Assembly (NCBI RefSeq): GCF_000516985.1
Contig: NW_006917091.1
Coordinates: forward strand, 6,278,618-6,342,617
DNA: 64,000 bases
Reading direction: 5' to 3'
Origin: Pestalotiopsis fici W106-1
Lineage: Eukaryota > Ascomycota > Sordariomycetes > Amphisphaeriales > Sporocadaceae
The notes beneath the pieces were generated by a model. It was not told the origin of the DNA, ran no database searches, and was given only the letters and a program-made list of their open reading frames with translations. Position numbers and translations under genes: made by a program. Shown one piece after another: positions 33,214 to 44,600 of the stretch (the first letter of the stretch is position 1; each line of letters opens with the position of its first letter).

Positions 33214-34851
33214 ATGAACAACGACCAATTTCGCAAGCTGATTGCAGCGAAGTCGCCCAAAGAGTCTTCCAGCAGCAATGGCGCATCGCCAGCTGCACCT
33301 CGCGCTGTTGCGCTTGGTTCTAGGCAGAGATCGAGCATACCGATGACGCCGTAAGTTTTTGGACAAGCTACTCAGACAGTTCCACATACTCATAGGTTTC
33401 ACAGAAGGTCTGTAGGTGTCAGTCATTCCGATTTCCAGCGACAGCTCGCCGAGCGAAATCAAGCACAACGTCCACAACAACAAAAATTCAAAACATCCGC
33501 ACCAAAGGGAAGCAAGCTCGCGCAAGGTTACACAGACCGAACAAAACAACGCGATGACGAGGAAGCGGACGACAGAGCTGTGCGCCTCAAGGCGCTCGAA
33601 GAAGCTCTCAAGAAAGAGGAAATCGACCAAGCGACATACGACAGCCTCCGAGTCCGAATAGCGGGCGGCGATCTTGAAAGTACACATTTGGTGAAAGGTC
33701 TGGACTTCAAACTCCTGGAGAGGATACGCAAAGGCGAGGATGTTTACGGCAATAAGACTTCGGAAAATGGCGACGCCGGTGCCGACGAGCCAGAGGACGT
33801 GGACGACGTCCTGGATCAGCTGGAAGAAAGCAATGTTGAGGTTGTTATGCGAGAGTCATCCAAGAAGCAGGGTCAGGTTGCGAGTGGAGCGGCCCTGAAG
33901 CCCGGTCAAAAGCGCTCGAGGGCCATGATTTTGGCAGAAATGAAAGCGGCGCGGGAAGCTGCCAAAGCCCAGGAACAGTCTGCCCTTGGCTCAAAATTCA
34001 AAAAGATTGGCGACAAGACCCCAGGGTCGCGCATTGAGAGAGACAGCAAAGGCAGGGAAGTTCTCATCATTGTCGATGAAGATGGCAACGAAAAACGCAA
34101 AGTACGCAAAATCCAAACACCACAAGATGCAGAGGAGGAGGCCAAAGCAAGAGAATCGTTTGTGCCGGACAAGAACGCAAAACCGCTGGGAATGGAGGTA
34201 CCGGATATTTACAAACAGAAAGCCATCGAGTCGGAGGATGATAACGACGACATATTTGACGGTGTAGGGGATGATTATGATCCCCTCGCTGGCCTAGATG
34301 AGGACGACTCCGACGATGACGAGGCTCCAGGCTCCAAGAAGCCCGTCAAGTTGCCGTCAGAAGAGGACAAGACGGCTAACGACAAGGATATGCCACCGCC
34401 ACCTAAACCCGCACCTGCAAGTGGTCCGCGCAACTATTTCAAAGATTCGAAAACAGAATTGGCTTCAGCCCAAACCCTCCAAGCACCATCCATGTCTGAC
34501 CCGGCTATCCAAGCTGCTCTCAAGAAGGCGGCGTCACTCAATCGCAGGCCGGCCGAGGAAGATGACGAGGAAGCCAAAGCAAAGGCAGAACGCCACAAAC
34601 GAATGCTGCAGAGCGTCGATCGTGATGCTGAGGATATGGACATGGGCTTTGGAACTAGTCGATTTGAAGATGAAGCCGACTTTGATGAATCTGACGTGAA
34701 GCTATCAAATTGGGCCAACGGCGATGAAGATGACGGCGAAGGTGGCTCAGGAAAGGCAAAACGGAAAAGAGGCGGCAAAAAGCGCAAGGGCGATGTTAAC
34801 AATGCAGACGATGTTATGCGAATCGTTGAACAGCGCAAAGCTGAAAAATAG
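33214..34851 (+). CDS. RED/IK-like spliceosomal protein
   Basis: Exons 33214..33350 and 33405..34851 join in frame across a 54 bp intron to give 527 residues. The RED_N signature is clear: NNDQFRKLI at the start, then FQRQLAERN, FKTSAPKGSKLAQGYTDRT and the helix EALKKEEIDQATYDSLRVRIAGGD. In other eukaryotes RED/IK is a B-complex spliceosome protein working with MFAP1 and Snu23-Prp38. The C-terminal half is charged and disordered, with acidic blocks near residue 230-260 and a basic KRKRGGKKRKGD near the end, probably a nuclear localisation signal. Fungal members keep the N-domain but lack long RED dipeptide repeats, as here. Confidence 0.86.
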
Positions 34852-35323
34852 GAGCATCATTCATAGTAGTATGTAAATGATGTCCGTCAGTCTCGCCATG
34901 CACTATACTCCTTCAGTTAATGATTATTTTACTGAAACCCAAGTATAGATCTCAAGTATTACTGCTATATTGAATTCCATGATTGAGAGAGAAAAAAGTG
35001 AGGCTTGCTTGCCGACCTTGTTTGGTCGACTGTACTATGGTAGCTCATATTTAGTATAATACATTCGTAGTTCCGATGTTCCGATAGTCATTGGTCTGGG
35101 TCCACCTCCACTGTTATTACATGCCAAACTGACCGACGGTGACCGGCTGTGGCTCAACTGTCTAGCAACAAAACACCATTTTGTGTAGAAAGACAGATAC
35201 AAGCTCACTACAGCCATTACATCCGTGGTGGTTTAGTCAAAAAAAGCAAATCTTGATTGCCGTGCCGAAGAAGTTGCTTGAAAACGGACCTTGCCCATAA
35301 GCACAAGCGCTTCATTACTAGCC
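34852..35323. other. Intergenic region
   Basis: 472 bp between the RED-like gene and the nucleoside hydrolase, both on the plus strand. No gene seen. Confidence 0.5.
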
Positions 35324-36790
35324 ATGTCAGCACCAGTGCCAGTCTGGCTGGACTGCGATCCAGGTCACGATGTGAGTACAGATGAACACTTCAGTTCCGG
35401 AGCCGCCAATAGCGCCGAGGGGATTGCAAATCCAGCACGGTTCATCAGAGACCTCAAGACTCCGGCGATGCGGAAGTCACATACTTCCACCCGGCTGCGG
35501 ATGTAACATGGCCCCCGTGCTCAATTAGCCCCTCCCCGATTACCCGGCACGGGATTGACACATTTTATCTTGATAGTCAGCATCAACCACAAACGCTGAC
35601 CAGAATTCCACAGGATGTCTTTGCCATCTTGCTGGCAGCTTACCACCCGGGAATCCGGCTACTGAATATCAGCACTGTACATGGCAATGCTTCGTTGGAC
35701 AAGACTACCAACAATGCACTTTCGGTGCTCAAGGCCATTGGCAAGCACGAGGAGGTGACGGTCTACCCAGGATATGCACAAGCTCTCGAGCGACCGTCGA
35801 TCCTTGCGCCCACGGAGATCCATGGCGAGTCGGGCCTGGACGGAACGGACCTTCTGCCCAAGCCAGCGACGCAGGCAGACCGGTCGGTGAGCGCCGTGGA
35901 CGCCATGGCCGCAGCACTCCGGGCCACGGAACCCGGCACGGCGTGGCTGGTGGCGACGGGCGGGCTGACCAATGCCGGGGCTCTGTTCCTCAAGTACCCA
36001 GAGCTCGCGGGCCACATCAAGGGCCTCAGCATCATGGGCGGCAGCGTCGGCGGCGGGTTCACGGCCGCGCCGCTGGGCAAGGTCGACGGCGTCGAGCGCA
36101 TTGGCAATTACACCAAGTGGGCCGAGTTCAACGTCCTCATTGACCCCGAGGCGGCGGCCAGCCTCTTTGACAATGAGGTGCTCAAGGGCAAGACCACGCT
36201 CGTTGCGCTCGACCTGACCCACCTCGTGCTGGCCACGAAAGAGGTGCAGGAGCAGATCTTGTACGGACCAAACTACCAGGGAGAAAAGACCGGAAAGGGC
36301 AAGACGGAGTTGAGAACCATGTTGGTTGAGCTACTGAACTTCTTTGCTGCGACTTATAGGTTCGTTGATTCCCCCCTTACTACACCTCGAAATGGCCTGC
36401 ACTGGTATGGTCACTAACACTACGAGCAGAGATACCTTTGGTATCGTAGAGGGCCCTCCACTACACGACCCACTGGCCGTGGCCGCAGTCCTTACCGGCA
36501 CCGCCCATGAGATCCCCTTTTACGACTTTGACCCCACGGGCGAGGAGAAGCGTCCAGAGCGTTTCGACGTGAAGGTGGTCACCGAGGGGTCGATACAGGA
36601 TGCGCTGCAGCACGGGCACCTGGAGACGGGACGCACGCTGGTCACGCCGCTGCCGCCAGGAACGCCTGGCGTGCGCATTCCCCGCGGCCTGGACATGGCG
36701 CTGTTCTGGAAGGTCATTGAGGAGTGCTGCCAGAGGGCAGATGAAACCAACTCCAAGGCAGCAGCAGCAGCAGCAGCTACCGCCGTTTAA
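35324..36790 (+). CDS. Inosine/uridine-preferring nucleoside hydrolase
   Basis: Exons 35324..35371, 35614..36359 and 36430..36790 join in frame to give 384 residues. It hydrolyses the N-glycosidic bond of nucleosides for salvage; yeast Urh1 is the nearest characterised type. The calcium-binding DxDxxxDD motif (DCDPGHDD) is split exactly by the first intron, which is long for this genome (242 bp). The active-site segment LHDPLAVAAVL with its aspartate and histidine is in exon 3. Other family landmarks are STVHGNASLDKTTNNAL, GESGLDG and LSIMGGSVGGGF. The C-terminus ends in a short alanine run encoded by a (GCA)n tract at 36761-36778. The product is probably cytosolic; no leader is visible. Confidence 0.88.
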
Positions 36791-37034
36791 AGGCAAATCA
36801 ATTTTCGTACTGGGCAAGGTTTGGGCATTTCTTGGTAGACTGTTATAGATGATTACGACTAGACCTCAATGACCTATCAATGTTCTCTCGATCCATTAAA
36901 AAAGCAGGGAACTCATACGTTATTTTCGGGTATGATTTTGCACAGATATGGCTCAGAGTTTCATTATGTAACAAACAGCGACAGTTTGTAAGCCAGTCTC
37001 AGCAGTTATAGCGTCGTTTCTATAACAGGACTAA

Positions 37035-37924
37035 TTACACTTCGACGTCTTGAAACCAGTCCTTCTCGCCGAACTCGCCAAGAAGCTTAAAGATCTTGAA
37101 GATTCCGAGCTTCCTGCCTTCGTAGATCCGATCCGTCCATGGCGAGGCAGTGAGTCTCTTGATCTCCAGCATGTCAGGGGAATCGACCTCAAACTCGTGA
37201 AGAGTCAACCAGACGGGGGGCTGCGGAGGAGCCTCTTCCGCCGCCGACGTCAAGCCCTTCAATGCCCGAGACTGCGCATTGGTTCTTGCAAATGCGAGCT
37301 TGAACCTTGTCGACCGCAGGTAGCCTGTTGCTTTGGAAAGAAGTAGCAGATGCTATAGGCGAGAAATCAGTCATGATTCAAGCAGATGTGGCATGAGAAG
37401 AAGAAAACTATACCTCTTCACGATACCATTTATCAAAATCCTCTGCATCGGCCCCTTCTTTGAGTTCGATTTGAACCGAAATAATGGATTTGGTATGCCC
37501 TGGTATATGTTCACAATCATTCCTTGTTTCAACTCGGATCATTTGTGCGTAGTCGGAGCCTACCTTTGCCTTTTTCTGTAGGGTCGTACACCTGAATCAG
37601 GTTGTCGTATCGAACGTCAAAGTCGGCCAAATCATACACGATTCCCGTTTCCGGTAGGTTATCACTCTTGATCTTGATGTTCTTGAACTGCTCGCTACCC
37701 AGAAAGGCGAGATCGGCCAGGGGGTATAAGGCCAGGTACGGCTTCTCCGCCTCCGGGTCTACATTCTTGAAGCGCCTGGCAGATTTGATGCCCCCAGTTG
37801 CTAGAATCTCTGGGATATGCTCCTCATCATACCACTTCAGGTAAGTCTCTTCGTCCAAGACATCAGATCGCGATATCTTGGATTCGACGTAGAGAGAACC
37901 GATGCCGCGAAGGTTTTCCGTCAT
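37035..37924 (-). CDS. EthD-like / dimeric alpha-beta-barrel protein
   Basis: Exons 37564..37924, 37414..37499 and 37035..37352 join in frame to give 254 residues. Two halves share the same motif: DEETYLKWYDEEHIPEIL in the first and AEDFDKWYREEHLLLLSKATGYLRSTRF in the second, the pattern of a ferredoxin-like dimeric alpha-beta-barrel domain duplicated in one chain. Similar fungal proteins are annotated as EthD domain-containing. EthD-type folds occur in small oxidoreductase, decarboxylase and polyketide-processing proteins, but the sequence alone does not give a substrate. The gene stands between housekeeping genes with no biosynthetic cluster around it. Confidence 0.8.
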
Positions 37925-39149
37925 GGTTACGAATTGTAAGTTTGTAATGGGGAATATGGCAGATTTGTTGTAGCCTTTGGATTGTATATTTATGTTGCAA
38001 AAGACTCGGACGTCCGATGCAATACCAGATCTCCCGGAGCAGAGTTGAGGTATAATTGGTGAAATCGGGTATTGTTTCCCAGTCCGAAAACGGCAGCCTC
38101 AGAAGCGGGGGGTGGTCGTCACTATATGGCCAGTGGGGTCGAGTCCTTCATCATACAAAGACAACTAGCCTCGCTATAACCAAGGCGACATGATACTTCA
38201 TATAAAATCCCTACGACATCTGCATCCGCGACCACATTACTAACCCAGTAAGTGTCCAAAGCGTTGGATAAGGATCTATGTCATGTTGGCCGGCAGTTTC
38301 CTGGGTATACCGAGGAGAGTCCAATAATTGGGATGGAAACGAAAAGTCAAGTCAACCGCTTTCATGGGCGGACTATGCGCGGGAATTCACAGAAACCTCA
38401 ACTCCAGAACACACTGACAAGACTAGAATAATGCCACTAATGAACATGACAACCTGTTACACTTCCGATACGAGTACAGAAATGTTTGTCGTGGTTGGTG
38501 TTCTTTCTTTTAACCCAGTTGCAAAACTAGACCGACATCAGTGTTAGGACCAGTGCCAACGGCGAGTTGTTGCATCTCATCGGCCAGATCGGCTGGGCTG
38601 AGTCAATCCGTCAAGGACCACGCTTCTTCACAGCAGGCGACTGGGTAATTTGTGCAATAACAACTGCACTGAATTCAACTTCAGAGGCTCCGATGTCTCT
38701 GTCATTTAAGCAGCTTCTAGACTAATGACAGAGCTTCTGCTTTGATCGAGTATAGGTTGGGTGACTGATAGACCTTCCTATCTGGTATAATATGCCATTA
38801 CCCTGGGAAAGGGCCATTGACTGGCAAGCGGCGGTGCCTCAGGAAATAGTATTGTGTTGCCAAAGCATACCTCCGCAGTCGTCGCTCGTCATACCCCTCA
38901 TACGTTGCAATCCGGGCAGTGTGCGACACACTTGTAGGTGGCCAGCTTGTACGAAGCGATATGCTTAATGTCTCTCATCTTAAAGATCGAGCGCAAGCCA
39001 TGTGCGCCTGCGAGAGGTTTGTCGTCTCGATTGTCACCGGTTAGTGTAGTTTGGTTCCTGGATTATTGACGGCATGGAATGCAACTCGAATCTCTCAATT
39101 CGACCATCGAGTCCCCAGATTGCATGGGATAAATGAGTGGCGAAGCAGT
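37925..39149. other. Intergenic region, no gene supported
   Basis: About 1.2 kb. The part next to 37924 is the promoter of the EthD-like gene; the rest lies downstream of PYM. Short frames such as 38278-38547 lack recognisable features. Confidence 0.5.
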
Positions 39150-39743
39150 TCATCCTTCTACTTTGCCATCTTGAGCCTGAGCGGTACCATTGCCAGCCTT
39201 GGGCTCACCCTCGGCGTCGAAACCAAGCGCCTCTAATTCCCTAATGAGCTCGTTGATTTTGATAACCTTGGCGATCTGTTCGGGAAGAAGCGATTGTCCT
39301 TCATCCTTCTTGCTCTTCAACTCCTTCGCTTGCTTCAATTTCTTCTTGAGGTTGCGAGCCTTCTTCTCCTTCTCGGCTTCGGGGTCGAGCTCTTCAGCCT
39401 TGGGCTCCTCCTTAGGCTGCTCAGATGTGGAGGGTTCGCCCTGCGTCTCCTTGGCCTTCTTGCGAGCCTCACGGCGTTTGGCGTTCTTATTGCTTGCAGC
39501 AGAGGAGGCATCGACCTTCTGTTCTTTTAGTCCTTCTGCGCCAATGACGCCGCCCTTGCCGCGATTTCTGAAACCCTCGGCAGTGCGGTTTTTGTAGATC
39601 TCGACATCCTCTGGGGGACGGTAGCCAGGTCGAATTTTAATCGCCTTTCGAGTAGTGCCATCAGCGCGGACGGATTCTGGGATCTGCCGCTCGCCGCTGG
39701 TCTCGTCAGTGACGATGCCAGATCGGGACGGCTCTGAAGGCAT
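39150..39743 (-). CDS. PYM homologue (Mago-Y14 partner, exon junction complex disassembly)
   Basis: Single exon, 197 residues. The N-terminus carries the Mago-binding domain nearly unchanged from animals: SGIVTDETSGERQIPESVRADG, then RKAIKIRPGYRPPEDVEIYKNR. The middle is charged and low in complexity (KNAKRREARKKAKE, EKEKKARNLKKKLKQAKELK), as in PYM/WIBG, where this part contacts the ribosome. The C-terminal helix LPEQIAKVIKINELIRELEALGF is also family-typical. PYM removes the exon junction complex from mRNA in the cytoplasm. Its presence implies a working Mago-Y14 pair, consistent with an intron-rich genome. The gene is head-to-head with QCR9. Confidence 0.9.
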   Translation of the reverse strand: MPSEPSRSGIVTDETSGERQIPESVRADGTTRKAIKIRPGYRPPEDVEIYKNRTAEGFRNRGKGGVIGAEGLKEQKVDASSAASNKNAKRREARKKAKETQGEPSTSEQPKEEPKAEELDPEAEKEKKARNLKKKLKQAKELKSKKDEGQSLLPEQIAKVIKINELIRELEALGFDAEGEPKAGNGTAQAQDGKVEG

Positions 39744-40226
39744 CGTAAGGCGGACGGCGGGGTACGACCTGAACTGCGGCGTTCCGGGATCTCCAGCAGC
39801 AAAAGTAACGATTATGAATCAAGTGACCTCAAAAGATACAAAACCAGAACTGATTCCCAGGCTTTGTTATATAACAATTGCAAAGGACATAAAACACAAA
39901 AAGAAATTGCCTCGAAATACAGGCGACCCAAAAGTTTCGGCACGCAGCCAGAAGCTTGAAAAGCTGCTCTGCTCCAGCAGCGCCAGGCTTAGAGTTGAGC
40001 GTGCTGCGGATAGTGAGCGTGTACTGCGGGTCCGGCTACAGGAAAGCTCCAGCCAATCGGAAACGACCAATTCCCAAATCTGAGCAAGAAGTTCGAGAGC
40101 CTCATCATTCCTGCGTCGAAAGATTTGTTCGCAACAAACGAAGTCAATTGAGCGACGTCAACCTCGAATCCCACCAATCCTCGTCCGCACACATCTCATC
40201 GCGAACGACTGCTTATACTCTTCACA
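39744..40226 (+). promoter_or_regulatory. Divergent PYM/QCR9 promoter with three CCAAT boxes
   Basis: CCAAT occurs on the plus strand at 40053-40057, 40067-40071 and 40174-40178, within 175 bp of the QCR9 start. In fungi CCAAT is bound by the HAP/CBC complex, which controls respiratory-chain genes, so these are plausible QCR9 control sites. Motif matches only; occupancy is not shown. Confidence 0.4.
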
Positions 40227-40646
40227 ATGGTATGCATCCGACACGCTTGCATCCCTCGTAGATTTCCATGATACTAATCGCGCAGCAGGCCGGCTCTCCT
40301 ATCTACAAGTTCGTCCATGCGATCCGAAACGCGGCGTGCTCTCTATTAACGGTCATCATCTAGCGCTCTGTTCCGAAGGAACTACACGATGTTGGGTGCC
40401 GTCTTTGCTGGCGGTTTCGCTTTCGAGCTGTGGGTGCATTCGGACGAATGGCCAAGGGAACAACAGTTACTGACAAATGGTAGCTTCTTCAACCAGGGCA
40501 TGAACAAGCTGTGGGACAACACCAACCGTGGCGTACGTTATTACCAGGATTGTTACCAAGTTTCTGTTTACTGACGAATCTGGCAGCGCCAATGGAAGGA
40601 CATCCGAAGCAAATACGTCCAGGCCGAGGACGAGGACGAGGAATAG
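40227..40646 (+). CDS. QCR9: Cytochrome bc1 complex subunit 9 (complex III)
   Basis: Five tiny exons give 66 residues: 40227..40229, 40286..40308, 40364..40429, 40484..40532, 40587..40646 (201 nt). Exon 1 is just the ATG. The protein matches the family throughout: GSPIYNALFRRNYTMLGAVFAGGFAFEL (the single membrane helix), FNQGMNKLWDNTNRG, then RQWKDIRSKYVQAEDEDEE at the C-terminus. It is a small inner-membrane subunit of respiratory complex III. The intron 1 acceptor has tandem AGs (GCAGCAG), so the second residue could be Gln or be skipped. Every intron has GT-AG ends. The promoter region carries CCAAT boxes. Confidence 0.9.
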
Positions 40647-41611
40647 ATGGTGGCAACAACCGAGTAACGAAAGACTTGCGACAATGGACACCAGAGCCTG
40701 AACTTCTGTACATTATCATAGACGGTCAAGACACATTTTATTGAAACGAATCGCGAATGACCTTACTACGACTCCGATCGATGTGGCTCTGTTATGCATG
40801 CGCTTTTTCCATGAGATATCATCACGGGTGGTGGTGCAAGAAGGGTGATGCAAGAACTCTACGTAATTGGTGAAAATTCAACATCAATCAATATCTGCAT
40901 TTTCATATTGGCAGAGCTTCCGGCTGATGCTGGGCGCCACGATGCTGATATGTTAATGGTCGCCTCGGTTACTTGATGAACATAGGAAGAGGGATTACAA
41001 ACTCGGGTTATTGTGGTTGCATCACCTGGAAATTGATTGATCAAGTGCTTGTGAACATGCAAATGACTCCTGGATATGACCAAGATTCCTTCAGAAACCA
41101 CGGCTGCATCCAGAACTTGGTATCCACGACCAACAACTCTCCACGAAACACTGCAGTCACTGCCCCTCTGTTGCGGCAACTTCGACCTTCCTAACAAGAA
41201 ACGGATAGCAACAGCGAAAGCAGACCAAGAAGATACCCAACTTTTGTAGATCCTTTCCATGTAATTTTGATTTCTTTCCCCAACAACGTGGAAACGGCTT
41301 TGTAATCTACTGCGTGCTTTCTGGTTTGTGGCAAACAGACTGTTATAGCTAGCCAGCCATTGTATCATCAAAACCCCACCATCAGCTGGTCGACCCAAAC
41401 GTCTAAACCTAGCACCCAACTACCGATACCGCGACGCTCTGTCTTTGCAAAGGTCTTTCTTTCACATTTGCAAGACCTTTTGCAATCGTATTCGATCGCG
41501 AATCCGATCCGAGAAGAATTCACTTTGACCGATATCAACTTATCGGCCCAATAACATCGCCGAAACTCGGCCCCTCCGGCACAGGTCTATGATGATCCAT
41601 CCTAAGCCCTG
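40647..41611. other. Intergenic region, UBR1 leader
   Basis: 965 bp between QCR9 and UBR1. Frames on both strands show no protein features. The final 200 bp is pyrimidine-rich and likely the UBR1 5' UTR. Confidence 0.5.
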
Positions 41612-44600
41612 ATGATGACGGAGCCGACTTTGTCGACCCAAGAGCTGCAGCTCTGCCAGCATTTGATAGAGCTTCCGCGGCGGCACGGATACCGATACGG
41701 CGATGGCGCCTCGAAAGACCTCCTCTACAACCTTTTCTGGTCCATGGCCGGCGGGAGACCCGAGTACATGCGCCTGCTGTTTCCCGATGGCAAGATCACT
41801 CCGCAGAGCGCCCTCAAGCTGAGAGAAGCCCAGGGCGCTGTTGAGGGTGCAGAATACACAGAGGCGGCTCGGGGAAAAGCCTGCGGTCACATATTCCGTG
41901 CTGGCGAGGCATCCTACGGGTGCCGCACTTGCAGCGCCGACGAGACTTGCGTCCTTTGCAGCAAATGCTTCGATGCAACTGACCACGAAGGCCACATGGT
42001 CAAGATCACAATCTCGCCGGGAAATAGTGGGTGTTGCGACTGCGGTGATCCAGAAGCATGGAAACGGCCCGTATACTGTACTATACACTCTGAACTCCAT
42101 GGCGACCAGTCCAAGGGCAAGGGTAAGGAGGCAGCAGGTCTGCCTGCCGATCTCGTTGGCAACATTCGAATGACGGTGGCCCGGGTTTTGGACTTTATCT
42201 GCGATGTCATTTCTTGCGCGCCAGAGCAGTTGCGACAGACCAAGACGAGAGAATCCATCGAGCAGGATGAGAAATCGTCGCGCCTCAACTCTGTTTATTG
42301 CGGCGGCGATGTGGAGTCACCCGGTGAATGGGCTGTGCTACTCTGGAACGATGAAAAACATACTGTTGACGAAGTCGAATCTCAAGTCGCCAGGGCTTGT
42401 AGAACTACCATGGCAGAAGGCTATAAGAGAGCCCTAGAGACCGACAGCATTGGACGCAGCTTGCTCATGTATAGCAGCGATATCGACCACCTCTTGAATG
42501 TAGCCAAGATTCTGGAGCAAATCAAGGTCACCGTCACCATCCGTTCATCACGCGACACCTTCCGCGAGCAGATGTGTGGTATCATGATTGGCTGGTTGAA
42601 CGACATTGCTGGCTGCCTTGTGGGATCCGATGGCAGTATCCTTCGGCAGATTGTCTGTGAAGAGCTTTTGAGGCCATGGAGAGAGGGCAGTCCTGCTTCG
42701 CACAAGAGCAACCCTCCCGGGATCGAGGACGAGGCGCTCATTGAAAAAGAACACGAGTTAAACGAGTCAAATCGCTATTTCATGCGACGCGCGCGAATCC
42801 TGGCTCGCATGAACGCTGCAGGACAAATGACCGCCACAGCCCTAATCGACATGCTAGATAACTCCGAGGACGAAGATGACGATGGGAATCAGACACCTGG
42901 CAGCGATGACGATGATCATGACGACGATGAGGATGACGACGATCTCGATGGCGATGTCATGATGATTGATGCCGGGGCTGGTGCAGAAGTTAATCTGCCG
43001 CCACTATTTGGAAACAATGATGGCCCTGGAGATGTACTTGATGATGACGAGGCTACAATGGCAGGATATCCGCCTCCTCCACCGCCTCCGCCACCGGTAC
43101 CAAGACGTACAACGCGAGACCGAGAGCTCACGCCTTCAGACTCTGACACTGCTGAACCGTTGATATCATCAAATGTTTACGCCAAGGTCAATCTTGAAGT
43201 CCCCAAAACTCCCGGTCAGAAGCAGGGAGACAACTCGGAGCCCCCGCGGCCAGGGCGATACTGGCTTGAGGCGCCACCAGCCTATTTGGAGCCTGCACCA
43301 GCGCACAGCTTTGAGGATGTTTTTGAAAGGGTTCGTCTAGACTGGTTAATTCTGTTCGATCTGAGGATGTGGAAGAAGGTTCGCCAAGATCTTCGGTCCC
43401 TATACATTTCGACTGTAGTCACCATACCCGAATTCAAGCGCATCTTGGGGCTGCGATTCGCTGCGCTCTATACCACGCTTGCTCAATTGTACCTTATCGG
43501 GGACCGCGAGCCAGACCACTCCATTATCAACATCTCACTGCAGATGTTGACAACGCCTTCCATTACGGCCGAAGTGGTTGAGCGCGGCAACTTTTTAACA
43601 AATCTCCTGGCCATTCTCTATACGTTCCTAACCACCAGACAAGTTGGGCATCCGTGGGAAGTGTCCTCGAGTGCTGTTCTCGGTTTTGATACAGGATCCG
43701 TCACCAATCGAAGGATGTACCATTTCTATGTTGATATCAAGTACCTGTTTGGGTCGCCTCACGTCCAAGAGCGGATGAGAACGGAAGAGAGATATCTGCT
43801 GCAGTTTCTGGATCTCGTCAAGCTTCACCAAGGTATCTGCCCAAACACGCGAGCTATTGGTGAGCACGTTGAATACGAAACAGACAGCTGGATCGGAGCG
43901 TCATTAATGACACGCGAGATCAATCAGCTTTGTCGACTGCTGGCCGACTCCTTCCGCAACCTTTCAGAAGATGACTTGCAGCATATCTCCAAGGCAACCA
44001 GACTGACTGCAAAGAGTGTCATCATCAACTCTATTGGAGCCGAACGTGCTCGCTTCACCCATGCAGAGATCAAAGACGAGGTTCGCTTCAAGACTCTCAG
44101 TGATTTTGAGTTTGCTGGCGAATCCATCAAGTATGATGTCGTCAAGTTTGTGGTTGATGAACAGCCTATAAGCTTTCACCACGCTCTTCACTACACATTG
44201 TCTTGGCTCATTGAGTGCGGCAAGCACATGTCCCCACAACAGCTTGTTTCCATTCTGAGCTTCACTGCTCAAGATCTTAAGATGAAGCCAAAGTCGATGG
44301 GCCGAAAGGCCATGCCTAAGCGTGACTATGCTCCACAGGACTATCTTATGGCTGCTTTTGACTACCCACTCCGTGTCTGCGCCTGGCTTGCTCAAATCAA
44401 GGCAGGCATGTGGGTGCGCAATGGCATTAGCCTTCGTCACCAGGCTCTCACGTATCGCAACCAACTTCACCGAAACCACACGCACCACCGGGACATCTTT
44501 CTGCTGCAGACTGCAATGGTCGTATGCGATCCTGGTCGTGTGCTTGCGTCCATTGTTGATCGATTTGGCATGGAGCAGTGGGTGAAGGGCATCTTTGAGC

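Noticed and set aside
40859..41419. 186-codon minus-strand frame upstream of UBR1
   Set aside because: Lies in the UBR1 promoter/leader, has no recognisable domain and no conserved-looking composition.
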